Origin: an uncultured Alcanivorax sp.
GTDB taxonomy: Bacteria > Pseudomonadota > Gammaproteobacteria > Pseudomonadales > Alcanivoracaceae
Assembly (NCBI GenBank): GCA_913055795.1
Contig: CAJXLA010000009.1
Location: 1 to 42,209, forward strand
DNA length: 42,209 nt
Direction of reading: 5' to 3'
The notes beneath the pieces were generated by a model, which was given only the letters and a program-made list of their open reading frames with translations, ran no database searches and was not told the DNA's origin. The first letter of the stretch is position 1; every line of letters begins with the position of its first letter. Both the position numbers and the translations under genes were made by a program. Positions 7,724-13,867 of this stretch are shown here, one piece after another.

Positions 7724-8459
7724 CCAGAGCACTATTGCAAGGGTTTACAACTGGCTGATCGGTTTCGTGGCCTGGCCGGAGCCCTGCGCGCTCTGCGGCT
7801 CCGCGCTGGCGCCGGCGGAGCTGGTGTGCGGCTATTGCCGGGCGGTATTCACCAGCCCGGGCAAACACCTGTGTCAGTGCGGGCTGGATAGTGCCCTTGC
7901 GCCGCCGGCACCGGACCGGCCCGAACCCTGTGGGCGCTGCCTGACCCGACCGCCGCCCTTCGATGCCGTCTGGCCCGCGCTCTACTATGAGCCGCCGCTG
8001 GATCAATTGATCCAGCAATACAAGCATCAGGGCCGGCTCGAGCGCGAAAGGCTGCTGTTGCGGCTCTGGCTCGAGGAGCTGGCCCGTCGGCCGCCGCCCA
8101 AACCCGATCTGGTGGTGCCTCTGCCCTGTCACTGGCGCCGGCACTGGCGGCGGGGCTTTAGTCAGGCCGAGCGCCTGGCGGCGGAACTGGGCCGGGCACT
8201 GGCGCTACCCGTCCATGCCCTTCTGGTGCGGCGGCGGGCGACACCCGCGCAGCAGGGGCTGTCGCGCGCGGCCCGTGAGCGCAATCTGGCCGGTGCCTTT
8301 CACTGCCAGCGCTCGCTGACCGGGCTGCACGTGGCGCTGGTGGACGATGTCATGACCACGGGCAGCACGGCACGCACGGCCGCGCGTGCGCTGCGCGAGG
8401 CCGGGGCGGCGCGTGTGGATATCTGGGTGCTGGCGCGGACCCCGCCGGGCCGCACCTGA
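7713..8459 (+). CDS. comF: ComF family amidophosphoribosyltransferase-like protein
   Basis: ComF-type proteins combine an N-terminal zinc-binding region with a phosphoribosyltransferase fold. They are needed for DNA uptake in competent bacteria, though their exact reaction is unsettled. The 248-residue protein has four Cys pairs or Cys-X-Cys sites in the first 80 residues (CALC, CGYC, CQCG, CGRC) and the PRPP-binding motif [14 protein letters not shown] near residues 208-221. ATG at 7713 is used because upstream sequence in the frame reads through bioB. No clear ribosome-binding site precedes it. Divergent placement next to bioB is the same as in Pseudomonas. The first codons carry half of the BirA-type operator. 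Confidence 0.9.
   Translation: MAVNQSTIARVYNWLIGFVAWPEPCALCGSALAPAELVCGYCRAVFTSPGKHLCQCGLDSALAPPAPDRPEPCGRCLTRPPPFDAVWPALYYEPPLDQLIQQYKHQGRLERERLLLRLWLEELARRPPPKPDLVVPLPCHWRRHWRRGFSQAERLAAELGRALALPVHALLVRRRATPAQQGLSRAARERNLAGAFHCQRSLTGLHVALVDDVMTTGSTARTAARALREAGAARVDIWVLARTPPGRT
7717..7750 (-). promoter_or_regulatory. BirA-type operator over the bioB -35 box
   Basis: Reading the minus strand from 7750, a perfect half-site TTGTAAACC is followed by 16 bases and then GGTTGACGG (7725-7717), which matches the second BirA half-site GGTTTACAA at 6 of 9 positions and contains the -35 hexamer. The known enterobacterial operator has the form TTGTAAACC-N16-GGTTTACAA. A third, 8-base half-site (7687-7694) lies directly downstream of the -10. 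Repression of bioBFHCD by biotinoyl-AMP-bound BirA is inferred. Confidence 0.6.
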
Positions 8460-8481
8460 TCCGGAGACTTTTGATTCGGGT

Positions 8482-8533
8482 TAGCAGACTGTTGAAAAAA
8501 TCTTGCGCGCTCAGGCTTTCCAACAGCCTGCTA
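8482..8533. repeat. Palindromic repeat with GACTGTTGAAAAA core (copy 1)
   Basis: Outer arms TAGCAGACTGTTG (8482-8494) and its near complement (8521-8533) flank a 26-base centre. The segment 8491-8520 is nearly identical to 41996-42026 near the other end of the window. It lies 22 bases after comF and directly abuts the MITE-like element at 8531-8640. Confidence 0.8.
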
Positions 8534-8640
8534 GTCTCCCGTCCGGGCAATTCGTTAAATTTCTGAGCTCCCGAGCGCGTTGAGAGCAAGGCGCGCAGAT
8601 TCACGCCGACATTTAACGAATTCCCCGGACGGGACACTAG
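8531..8640. mobile_element. MITE-like element with 30-bp terminal inverted repeats
   Basis: Positions 8531-8560 and 8611-8640 are inverted complements at 28 of 30 positions, enclosing a 50-base centre. Both ends are CTAG, which may be a 4-base target duplication as made by IS5-group transposases; in that case the inverted repeats are 26 bases. No coding capacity is present. Origin from a non-autonomous transposon is inferred; a large attenuator-like hairpin is the alternative. Confidence 0.75.
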
Positions 8641-8700
8641 ATACAATCACCCGGCTGGTCTGCATAATACGCGTGATAACAATAGACCCCGGGGGACCCC

Positions 8701-9252
8701 ATGAAAAAGATCCTGCTGATGCTGGGCCTGGCCATGGCCCAGGCCGCTTTCGGCCAAGCGCCGCAATACAGCGAAAAGTCCAGCCCGTATGAGGGCATCA
8801 AGGTGCAGCGTGGATTCGTGTTTTCGGGCTATCGTGTGGACCCGTCCGCGAATGTGGATACGGGCTTTGGCTGGGATATCAACTACTCCAGTGTGGCGCT
8901 GAACGGCGGCGTGGCCACCAAGAAATTCGGTGAGTCGGCATTGCGCCCGAGCAGTCGGGACAATCCGAACCCGATCGTGGACGAAGAACGGGTCAATAAT
9001 GTCTATTTCGGCACCGGCTTCAGCCGCATCATTCAGTTTCAATACGGTTATGGTAACCACGGGGATGTGCTGCGCCTGCGCTCGGACTTCAATTTCCGGG
9101 CCATTGCCGACTTCTTCCAGGATAAACACACGCCCAAGCGTCAGCTGACGCTGGCCGACCGGCTGACGTTCACCTACTCCCTGGAGGAATACCTGGATGA
9201 CGACGAAGAAGCTTTCGACAACTTCACCTGGGGGATCGGTCTGCTGTTTTGA
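8701..9252 (+). CDS. Secreted, probable outer-membrane beta-barrel protein of unknown function
   Basis: The 183-residue protein starts with a clear signal peptide (MKKILLMLGLAMAQAAFG, cleavage likely before QAPQ). The mature part has alternating hydrophobic/polar stretches with many Gly and aromatics (FVFSGYRV, GFGWDINYSSVALNG, VYFGTGFSRIIQFQYGYG, FNFRAIADFF) and ends in WGIGLLF. A C-terminal Phe with alternating hydrophobics is the usual signature of a Bam-assembled barrel; about eight strands would fit. I do not recognise the family. Its stop codon overlaps the start of comB by four bases, so the two are translationally coupled. GGGGGA precedes the ATG. Confidence 0.75.
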   Translation: MKKILLMLGLAMAQAAFGQAPQYSEKSSPYEGIKVQRGFVFSGYRVDPSANVDTGFGWDINYSSVALNGGVATKKFGESALRPSSRDNPNPIVDEERVNNVYFGTGFSRIIQFQYGYGNHGDVLRLRSDFNFRAIADFFQDKHTPKRQLTLADRLTFTYSLEEYLDDDEEAFDNFTWGIGLLF

Positions 9253-9956
9253 TCATTGAAATCACCCAGGGCCGCGAACCCCCGAACAACCCGGACGGCA
9301 TTACCGTGGTCATCGATGTCATCCGGGCCTTCACCACGGCCTGGTATGCCTTTTGCGGCGGCGTGCAACGCATTCACCTGGTGGGTTCGGCCGAGGAGGG
9401 CTTTGCCCTGGAAAAGCGCATGCCGGGCGTCCCCCTGGTGGGCGAGGTCGACGCTCTGCCCATTCCAGGCTTCGACTACGGGAACTCACCCTGGGAGATC
9501 AGCCGGGCACGTCTGCCGCAAGAGCTGATCATGCTTACCACCAATGGTGTACGTGCCACCCTGAATGCCCGGGACAGCCGCCGCGTGCTGGTCACGGGGC
9601 TGGTCAACGCCGACGCCACGGTGGCGGCGATCCGTGGACTCAGCACGGGCGAAGACGAGCGGGTCGTGCTGGTTGCCTCCCACCCCACCGGCGACGAAGA
9701 CCTGGCCTGCGCCGAATACATGGTGGAGCAGCTGGGCGGGCCCGGCATCGAACTGGAAGAGGCCGAGGAACGGGTGCGCCGCTGTGAGGCGGCCCAGAAG
9801 TTCCTCCAGCGCCTGCATCCCCGGCTGCACCCGGCGGATGTCCACATGGCGGCCGAAAGCCGGGGCGCGGAAGGCTTTGCCGTTCAGGCACACTATACGC
9901 CCGAGCCGGTCATTCAGCGGCTGGACTGGCCGTTCGACGACGTCGAAAGGTGCTAG
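9249..9956 (+). CDS. comB: 2-phosphosulfolactate phosphatase family protein (ComB-like)
   Basis: The 235-residue protein matches the ComB family: VVIDVIRAFTTA (20-31), GEVDALPIPGFDYGNSP (about 64-80), LTTNGVRA (about 97-104), and the Cys/Glu-containing DLACAEYM near residue 154. ComB hydrolyses 2-phosphosulfolactate to sulfolactate in coenzyme M synthesis; many bacteria without coenzyme M have homologues whose substrate is unknown. The start is TTG at 9249 overlapping the upstream gene's TGA (TTGA), which fits coupling; no ATG is available near the conserved N-terminus. The stop codon lies inside an AGGTGCT repeat array, so array length changes could in principle alter the C-terminus. Confidence 0.85.
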   Translation: MIIEITQGREPPNNPDGITVVIDVIRAFTTAWYAFCGGVQRIHLVGSAEEGFALEKRMPGVPLVGEVDALPIPGFDYGNSPWEISRARLPQELIMLTTNGVRATLNARDSRRVLVTGLVNADATVAAIRGLSTGEDERVVLVASHPTGDEDLACAEYMVEQLGGPGIELEEAEERVRRCEAAQKFLQRLHPRLHPADVHMAAESRGAEGFAVQAHYTPEPVIQRLDWPFDDVERC

Positions 9957-10003
9957 GTGCTAGGTGCTAGGTGCTAGGTGCTAGGTGCTAGGTGCTAGGT
10001 GCT
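9948..10003. repeat. AGGTGCT heptamer array, 8 perfect copies
   Basis: Eight perfect tandem copies of AGGTGCT run without interruption. The first copy encodes the last residues of the ComB-like protein and the TAG stop lies across the first two copies. Confidence 0.95.
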
Positions 10004-10048
10004 TCAAGATCCGCAACCGCGCAAATCCCTGTCAAGCCTCTTGTTTTT

Positions 10049-10083
10049 CTCGCCCCTCGGCCCTCGAGCCTCGCTCCTTGTCA
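10049..10083. repeat. CTCGNNC heptamer array
   Basis: Four in-phase heptamers (ctcgccc, ctcggcc, ctcgagc, ctcgctc) end in cttgtca. The layout is the same as at 334-368, but no gene ends here on the minus strand. It is 45 bases from the AGGTGCT array, so one 240-base spacer holds two unrelated heptamer families. Confidence 0.85.
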
Positions 10084-10108
10084 TTATCCGAGCAATTCAG
10101 TCAGTGAC

Positions 10109-10137
10109 TTGCCGGTCGCGATCTGGGAAACTGTGAT
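10109..10137 (+). promoter_or_regulatory. Predicted promoter of the acyl-CoA dehydrogenase gene
   Basis: TTGCCG (10109-10114) and TGTGAT (10132-10137) are separated by 17 bases, 61 bases before the ATG. The -10 touches the palindrome at 10136-10155. Confidence 0.45.
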
Positions 10138-10155
10138 TCAAACGATTGTTTGATT
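10136..10155 (+). promoter_or_regulatory. PsrA/TetR-type operator candidate
   Basis: The sequence TCAAAC-GATT-GTTTGA is a perfect palindrome (10138-10153) and fits the PsrA recognition pattern (C/G)AAAC-N2-4-GTTT(G/C). PsrA-type TetR regulators repress fatty-acid beta-oxidation genes and are released by long-chain acyl-CoA. The site lies at the expected transcription start of an acyl-CoA dehydrogenase gene, where binding would block initiation. The regulator itself is not in the window. Confidence 0.6.
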
Positions 10156-10198
10156 CCGCCCGTGCGCGGAGTGCCCACCCTCAAACCCCGGAGCCGCC

Positions 10199-11446
10199 AT
10201 GATTGATTGGACCGAACAGCAGCAGATGATCCAGAAAATGGTACGTGATTTCGTGGAAAAGGAAGTCGTACCCAATCTGGACGATATCGAATACAACGGC
10301 GTACCGCCCTACGCCATCCTGCGCAAGATGGTACAGACGTTCGGGCTGGACGTGATGGCGAAGCAGAATTTCGACAAGCAGATCGCGAAGGAAAAGGCGA
10401 AGGCCGCGGGCGAAGCCCCGGACGAGTCGGCAGACAAGGAGGACGACAGCGCCAGTGGCTCGGCGGGCGAGCAGGCGGCCATGCAGATGATCCCCATCAT
10501 TGAGCTGTGCCGGCATGCCCAGGGACTGGTCACCGCCATGGGCGTGTCCATGGGCCTGACCGGCGGCGCCATCATGGGCAAGGGGACCACCGAGCAGAAG
10601 GAACGCTGGGCGCTGCCGCTGCTTACGCTGGAAAAAGTGGGCGCCTGGGCCATTTCCGAGCCCAATGCCGGCTCGGATGCCTTCGGCCAGATGAAGACCC
10701 TGGCCAAACGCGACGGTGACGACTATGTCATCAATGGCTCCAAGACCTGGATCACCAACGGCCCCTACGCGGACACTATTGTGCTGATCTGCAAGCTGGA
10801 CGAGGACGGTGTGGCTCCAGAGGATCGCAAGATTCTGGCCTTCATTCTGGATGCCGGCATGGAGGGACTGGAGCAGTCCGCGCCCTTCAAGAAAATGGGG
10901 ATCGGTTCCTCGCCCACAGGCGAGCTTTTCCTGAATGACGTCCGGGTGGGCAGGGACCGTTTAATGGGCGGCTCCGAGGATGGCTATGGCCGCTCCGGCG
11001 CCAAGGGCGCCTTCATGCAGGAGCGCGCCGGCGTGGCCGCCATGGCCTGGGGCATTGTCGATCGGGCTCTGGAGCTGAGCGTGACCTACGCCAACGAGCG
11101 TCAGCAGTTCGGCCGGACCATCGGCGAGAACCAGCTCATTCAGCTCAAGCTGGCGAAGATGGAAGTCGCCCGCATGAACCTGCAAAACATGGTCTTGCGC
11201 TATATCGAGATGGTGAGCGAGGGCCGGGAGATGACCATGGCCGAAGCTTCGGCCATGAAACTCTACGCCGCCCAGACCGCCATGGAGGTGTCCACCGAGG
11301 CGGTCCAGGTCTTCGGCGGCTTCGGCTATATGCGCGAATCGCGTGTGGAGCAGCTCATGCGCGACGCCAAGATCCTGCAGATCTATGCCGGTACGGACGA
11401 AATGCAGGTTACCGCCATTGCCCGGGATCTGCTCGCCCGCGCCTGA
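10199..11446 (+). CDS. Acyl-CoA dehydrogenase
   Basis: This FAD flavoenzyme oxidises an acyl-CoA to the 2-enoyl-CoA. The 415-residue protein has the signature AISEPNAGSDA (151-161), the substrate/FAD segment WITNG, and the C-terminal signature with QVFGGFGYM. Two features are unusual. At the canonical base position (MCAD Glu376, in YEGT) it has Ala397 (IYAGTDEMQ), while Glu275 in FMQERAG aligns with the alternative base used by isovaleryl-CoA and long-chain enzymes. Residues about 58-95 are an acidic, low-complexity insertion within the N-terminal helical domain. ATG at 10199 has CGGAG six bases upstream. The promoter carries a PsrA-type site. The exact chain specificity cannot be read. Confidence 0.92.
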   Translation: MIDWTEQQQMIQKMVRDFVEKEVVPNLDDIEYNGVPPYAILRKMVQTFGLDVMAKQNFDKQIAKEKAKAAGEAPDESADKEDDSASGSAGEQAAMQMIPIIELCRHAQGLVTAMGVSMGLTGGAIMGKGTTEQKERWALPLLTLEKVGAWAISEPNAGSDAFGQMKTLAKRDGDDYVINGSKTWITNGPYADTIVLICKLDEDGVAPEDRKILAFILDAGMEGLEQSAPFKKMGIGSSPTGELFLNDVRVGRDRLMGGSEDGYGRSGAKGAFMQERAGVAAMAWGIVDRALELSVTYANERQQFGRTIGENQLIQLKLAKMEVARMNLQNMVLRYIEMVSEGREMTMAEASAMKLYAAQTAMEVSTEAVQVFGGFGYMRESRVEQLMRDAKILQIYAGTDEMQVTAIARDLLARA

Positions 11447-11457
11447 GGAGCCCGCAC

Positions 11458-11480
11458 GCCCCGGCCCGCGCGGCCGGGGC
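11458..11480 (+). terminator. GC hairpin after the acyl-CoA dehydrogenase gene
   Basis: A perfect nine-base stem (GCCCCGGCC / GGCCGGGGC) with a five-base loop starts 12 bases after the stop codon. There is no T-run, so it is a weak intrinsic terminator or an mRNA 3' end stabiliser. Confidence 0.45.
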
Positions 11481-11521
11481 GCCATTGGCAGGCGCGCCTG
11501 CACCACCTGTCGCTCTACTCC

Positions 11522-11549
11522 TTGCGGACTAGAACCAAGGTACTAGAAT
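11522..11549 (+). promoter_or_regulatory. Predicted promoter of the desaturase gene
   Basis: TTGCGG (11522-11527) and TAGAAT (11544-11549) are separated by 16 bases, ending 30 bases before the ATG. Confidence 0.45.
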
Positions 11550-11579
11550 ACGACTTCCTTCGTACAGGTCTGCAGTATC

Positions 11580-12404
11580 ATGTCCATCTTTCGTTATCGT
11601 GCGGATATCCCCGCCGTTTTGCTGGTGCTGTCGGTGCTGGCCGCTCAGCTGGTCATTTTCTTTGCCGTGGACAGCCATGCCAGTGCACTGGGCTGGGTGG
11701 TACTGCTGTCCGTAGTCCAGGTCTCCGCGGGCGCCATCTGCCACAACCACCATCATGTGCACACCTTCAACAAGCGCTGGCTGAACCGGCTGTATGAGTG
11801 CGTGCTTTATCTGCAGACCGGCACGAGCCCGCTCAGCTGGACACTGCACCACAATATCGGTCACCACGGGCATTACCTGACCCCGGAGGACGACCCCTCC
11901 GGCTGGCGGCACGCCGACGGCCGCCCCATGGGGCGCCTCTATTACGTGCTCTATAACACGGCCCGGGTGTATCCCGAGATCCGCCGGATCGGCCAGGGAC
12001 ATCCCGAGCTCTACCGGCGCTTCAAGCGCCTGTTTGTGCTGGCCAATCTGGGGCTACTGGTGTTGGCGCTGATCGATCCCGTGCGCACCCTGGTGGTTTT
12101 CGTGCTGCCCATGATGGGCCAGCTGCTGGTACTGCTGGACAACACCTATGGCCAGCATGCCGGCGCGGGCACCCAGGACCACTACCACGCCTCGCGCAAC
12201 GTGGAGCTGCGGTTGTACAACCTCACTTCCTGGAACCTCGGTTACCATACGGCCCATCATCTGCACCCGGGGGTGCACTGGAGTCGGCTGCCCGAGCTGC
12301 ACCGCCGGATCCGCCACCGGATTCCCGAGGCGCTCATCGTCAACACCTGGCTGCTGCAATGGCAACCGGCACGGGAGGCTCGCGAAGCCAACGAGTCCTC
12401 ATGA
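11580..12404 (+). CDS. Membrane fatty-acid desaturase family protein
   Basis: The 274-residue integral membrane protein has the three histidine boxes of the di-iron desaturase/hydroxylase superfamily: HNHHH (about 55-59), HHNIGHHGH (about 90-98) and HTAHHLHP (about 224-231), plus an extra His pair in QDHYHASRN. Hydrophobic segments at about 11-50, 159-175 and 177-195 fit a four-helix membrane core. Such enzymes use O2 and an electron donor to desaturate or hydroxylate lipids; the substrate here is not readable. It is translationally coupled (ATGA) to the small secreted protein that follows. A promoter is visible upstream. Confidence 0.85.
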   Translation: MSIFRYRADIPAVLLVLSVLAAQLVIFFAVDSHASALGWVVLLSVVQVSAGAICHNHHHVHTFNKRWLNRLYECVLYLQTGTSPLSWTLHHNIGHHGHYLTPEDDPSGWRHADGRPMGRLYYVLYNTARVYPEIRRIGQGHPELYRRFKRLFVLANLGLLVLALIDPVRTLVVFVLPMMGQLLVLLDNTYGQHAGAGTQDHYHASRNVELRLYNLTSWNLGYHTAHHLHPGVHWSRLPELHRRIRHRIPEALIVNTWLLQWQPAREAREANESS

Positions 12405-12811
12405 CCAGGTTGTACATCCCGGCGCTGGTGATGCTGCTGATCGCCGGTGCAAGCCGAGCGGAAGGCAGGAACTGCTATGTGCTCTGGCAAGCCCAGTGCT
12501 TCGAGATTCACGACGCGCAGAACCGGGACATTACCCACCATGTTCTCATGACCAACGGGCCCATCCGTCTCCGGGTGCAGGCCGACAGCTGTGATGCGCA
12601 AGCCCCTGTCCTGCAGCGAAAGCCGAGACAGGCGCTGCTGGCCGAGTTTAATCAACGCATGGCCGATATCGACGGCTGTGCGCCGCTGGACAAGCTCAAG
12701 CGCCGGGCCTCGGAGCAGGCCGGGCCGTTGGTGGAGCGCTTTCAGCGCCTCCGGGAGCCGCACGAGCGCCGGAAGGTGCATCTTCTGGATCCGCCCGAGG
12801 CGGGTTCCTGA
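12401..12811 (+). CDS. Small secreted cysteine-containing protein, unknown function
   Basis: The 136-residue protein starts with a signal peptide (MTRLYIPALVMLLIAGASRA, cleavage before EGRN). The mature domain has four Cys (RNCYV, AQCFE, DSCDA, DGCAP), suggesting two disulfides in the periplasm, and a charged helical C-terminal half (KRRASEQAGPLVERFQRLREPHERRK). I do not recognise the family. ATG at 12401 overlaps the desaturase stop codon (ATGA), which implies coupled translation and perhaps a shared role. A hairpin follows the stop codon. Confidence 0.65.
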   Translation: MTRLYIPALVMLLIAGASRAEGRNCYVLWQAQCFEIHDAQNRDITHHVLMTNGPIRLRVQADSCDAQAPVLQRKPRQALLAEFNQRMADIDGCAPLDKLKRRASEQAGPLVERFQRLREPHERRKVHLLDPPEAGS

Positions 12812-12812
12812 A

Positions 12813-12832
12813 AACCGCCGCTCAGGGCGGTT
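12813..12832 (+). terminator. Hairpin after the small secreted protein gene
   Basis: AACCGCC (12813-12819) pairs with GGCGGTT (12826-12832) around a six-base loop, two bases after the stop codon. No T-run follows, so termination is uncertain. Confidence 0.5.
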
Positions 12833-12836
12833 CATG

Positions 12837-13105
12837 GCGCGACAGGCATGGCATTGTCGAGCCCGGATATTGGGGCCAACCGCTGGGCTAATCAGGGCCT
12901 TGGGCCCGCAAATCCCGAGGCGGCAATTCAGAGCCCTGCGCATGGATCAGCGTGCACGCTTGCCACGCCTTTCGCTGGGTCTGGCCGCCGCTGAAGCGCA
13001 CATGGTCGTTTGCGCGTAGCCTTGCTACGCGACGCACTCCCGAGCACGCTCAGCGACGACCAGCCGCGGCGCGACAGGCATGGCATTGGCCCCAACATCC
13101 GGGCT
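12837..13105. mobile_element. MITE-like non-coding element
   Basis: The 330-base gap between genes is almost filled by one structure. Inverted repeats 12860-12879 and 13086-13105 match at 19 of 20 positions and bound a 246-base segment. A 20-base perfect direct repeat (GCGCGACAGGCATGGCATTG) lies at 12837-12856 and 13069-13088, just outside the left arm and running into the right arm. A perfect eight-base hairpin (CGCGTAGC-CTT-GCTACGCG, 13013-13031) is internal. Only short, non-homologous frames occur. A non-autonomous mobile element or complex REP-type unit is inferred. Confidence 0.65.
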
Positions 13106-13141
13106 AGGATAACGGTCGTTACTCGGTTATCGGGGTGGATC

Positions 13142-13867
13142 ATGAACAACAAGAAACGACCCTCGCTGGCCTGGTTGCCCCTGCTCGCGCTGGTGAGCGG
13201 CTGCCAGTCCCTGGAAGGCGAGCGCGAGGGTGATCTCTACCACGCCCCGGCGGGGGCCTACACCATTGATCTGGGCATCAATACCTTCCGCGGCGAAGTG
13301 CTGCTGGACGAGCGCTGTACCCGCACCGGCGGCTCCACGACCTTCTGGGACGGCAACGGCCGGATGTTTCGCGTCGACTACCAGCAGGCGGAAAACAATC
13401 CCATGATCGATGCGCCTCGTTTCGCCTCGGATCTGACGCTGTTGAATCTGACACTGAATGCCTATCTGCGCAAGGTCGTGGCCAAGTCCGACGCAGTCGG
13501 TTCCGCGGAAGCAGCACATCGGGAGTTCCTGCGCAATACGAGCCCGCGTTCGCTGTTTGCGGTGATTAGTCTGAGCGTGAACAGCGATCAGCTGGAAGGC
13601 CAGCCGGAGGTGGAGGGCACTTATTACTACGGCTTTCTGGTCTTCAAGGACGGGCAACGCCTCTATGTGCTCCAGCACCGGCAGCCGGTGCTCGCCCCGG
13701 AGAAGATGAAGACGGTTTTGCTGCGTATTGCGGATGAAATCGAGATCCCCGGCAACAAGCGGGACGACACCGAACTCGAGCGCATGCGCCGGATGCTGAT
13801 CCGGCTGGCCCCCGGGGACCCGCCGGTGGAGGATCCGGTGCGGCTGTGCGAGCCGGTGCCATCATGA
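13142..13867 (+). CDS. Hypothetical lipoprotein
   Basis: The 241-residue protein has a lipoprotein signal with lipobox LVSGC (residues about 19-23). The mature part is soluble, with DLYHAPAGAYTIDLGINTFRGEVLLDE near the start, a central all-beta-like section (GTYYYGFLVFKDGQRLYVLQHRQP) and two further Cys (DERCTR, VRLCEP) that could pair. I do not recognise the family. ATG at 13142 is chosen because it begins the signal peptide and has GGGGTGG upstream; the longer frame enters the MITE-like element. Its stop overlaps the start of the DUF2834 gene (ATGA), so the two are coupled. Confidence 0.75.
   Translation: MNNKKRPSLAWLPLLALVSGCQSLEGEREGDLYHAPAGAYTIDLGINTFRGEVLLDERCTRTGGSTTFWDGNGRMFRVDYQQAENNPMIDAPRFASDLTLLNLTLNAYLRKVVAKSDAVGSAEAAHREFLRNTSPRSLFAVISLSVNSDQLEGQPEVEGTYYYGFLVFKDGQRLYVLQHRQPVLAPEKMKTVLLRIADEIEIPGNKRDDTELERMRRMLIRLAPGDPPVEDPVRLCEPVPS

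Noticed and set aside
12928-13152. 74-codon minus-strand frame in the spacer before the lipoprotein gene
   Set aside because: It lies across the MITE-like element, has no ribosome-binding site, and its Arg/Ser-rich translation is that of repeat DNA.
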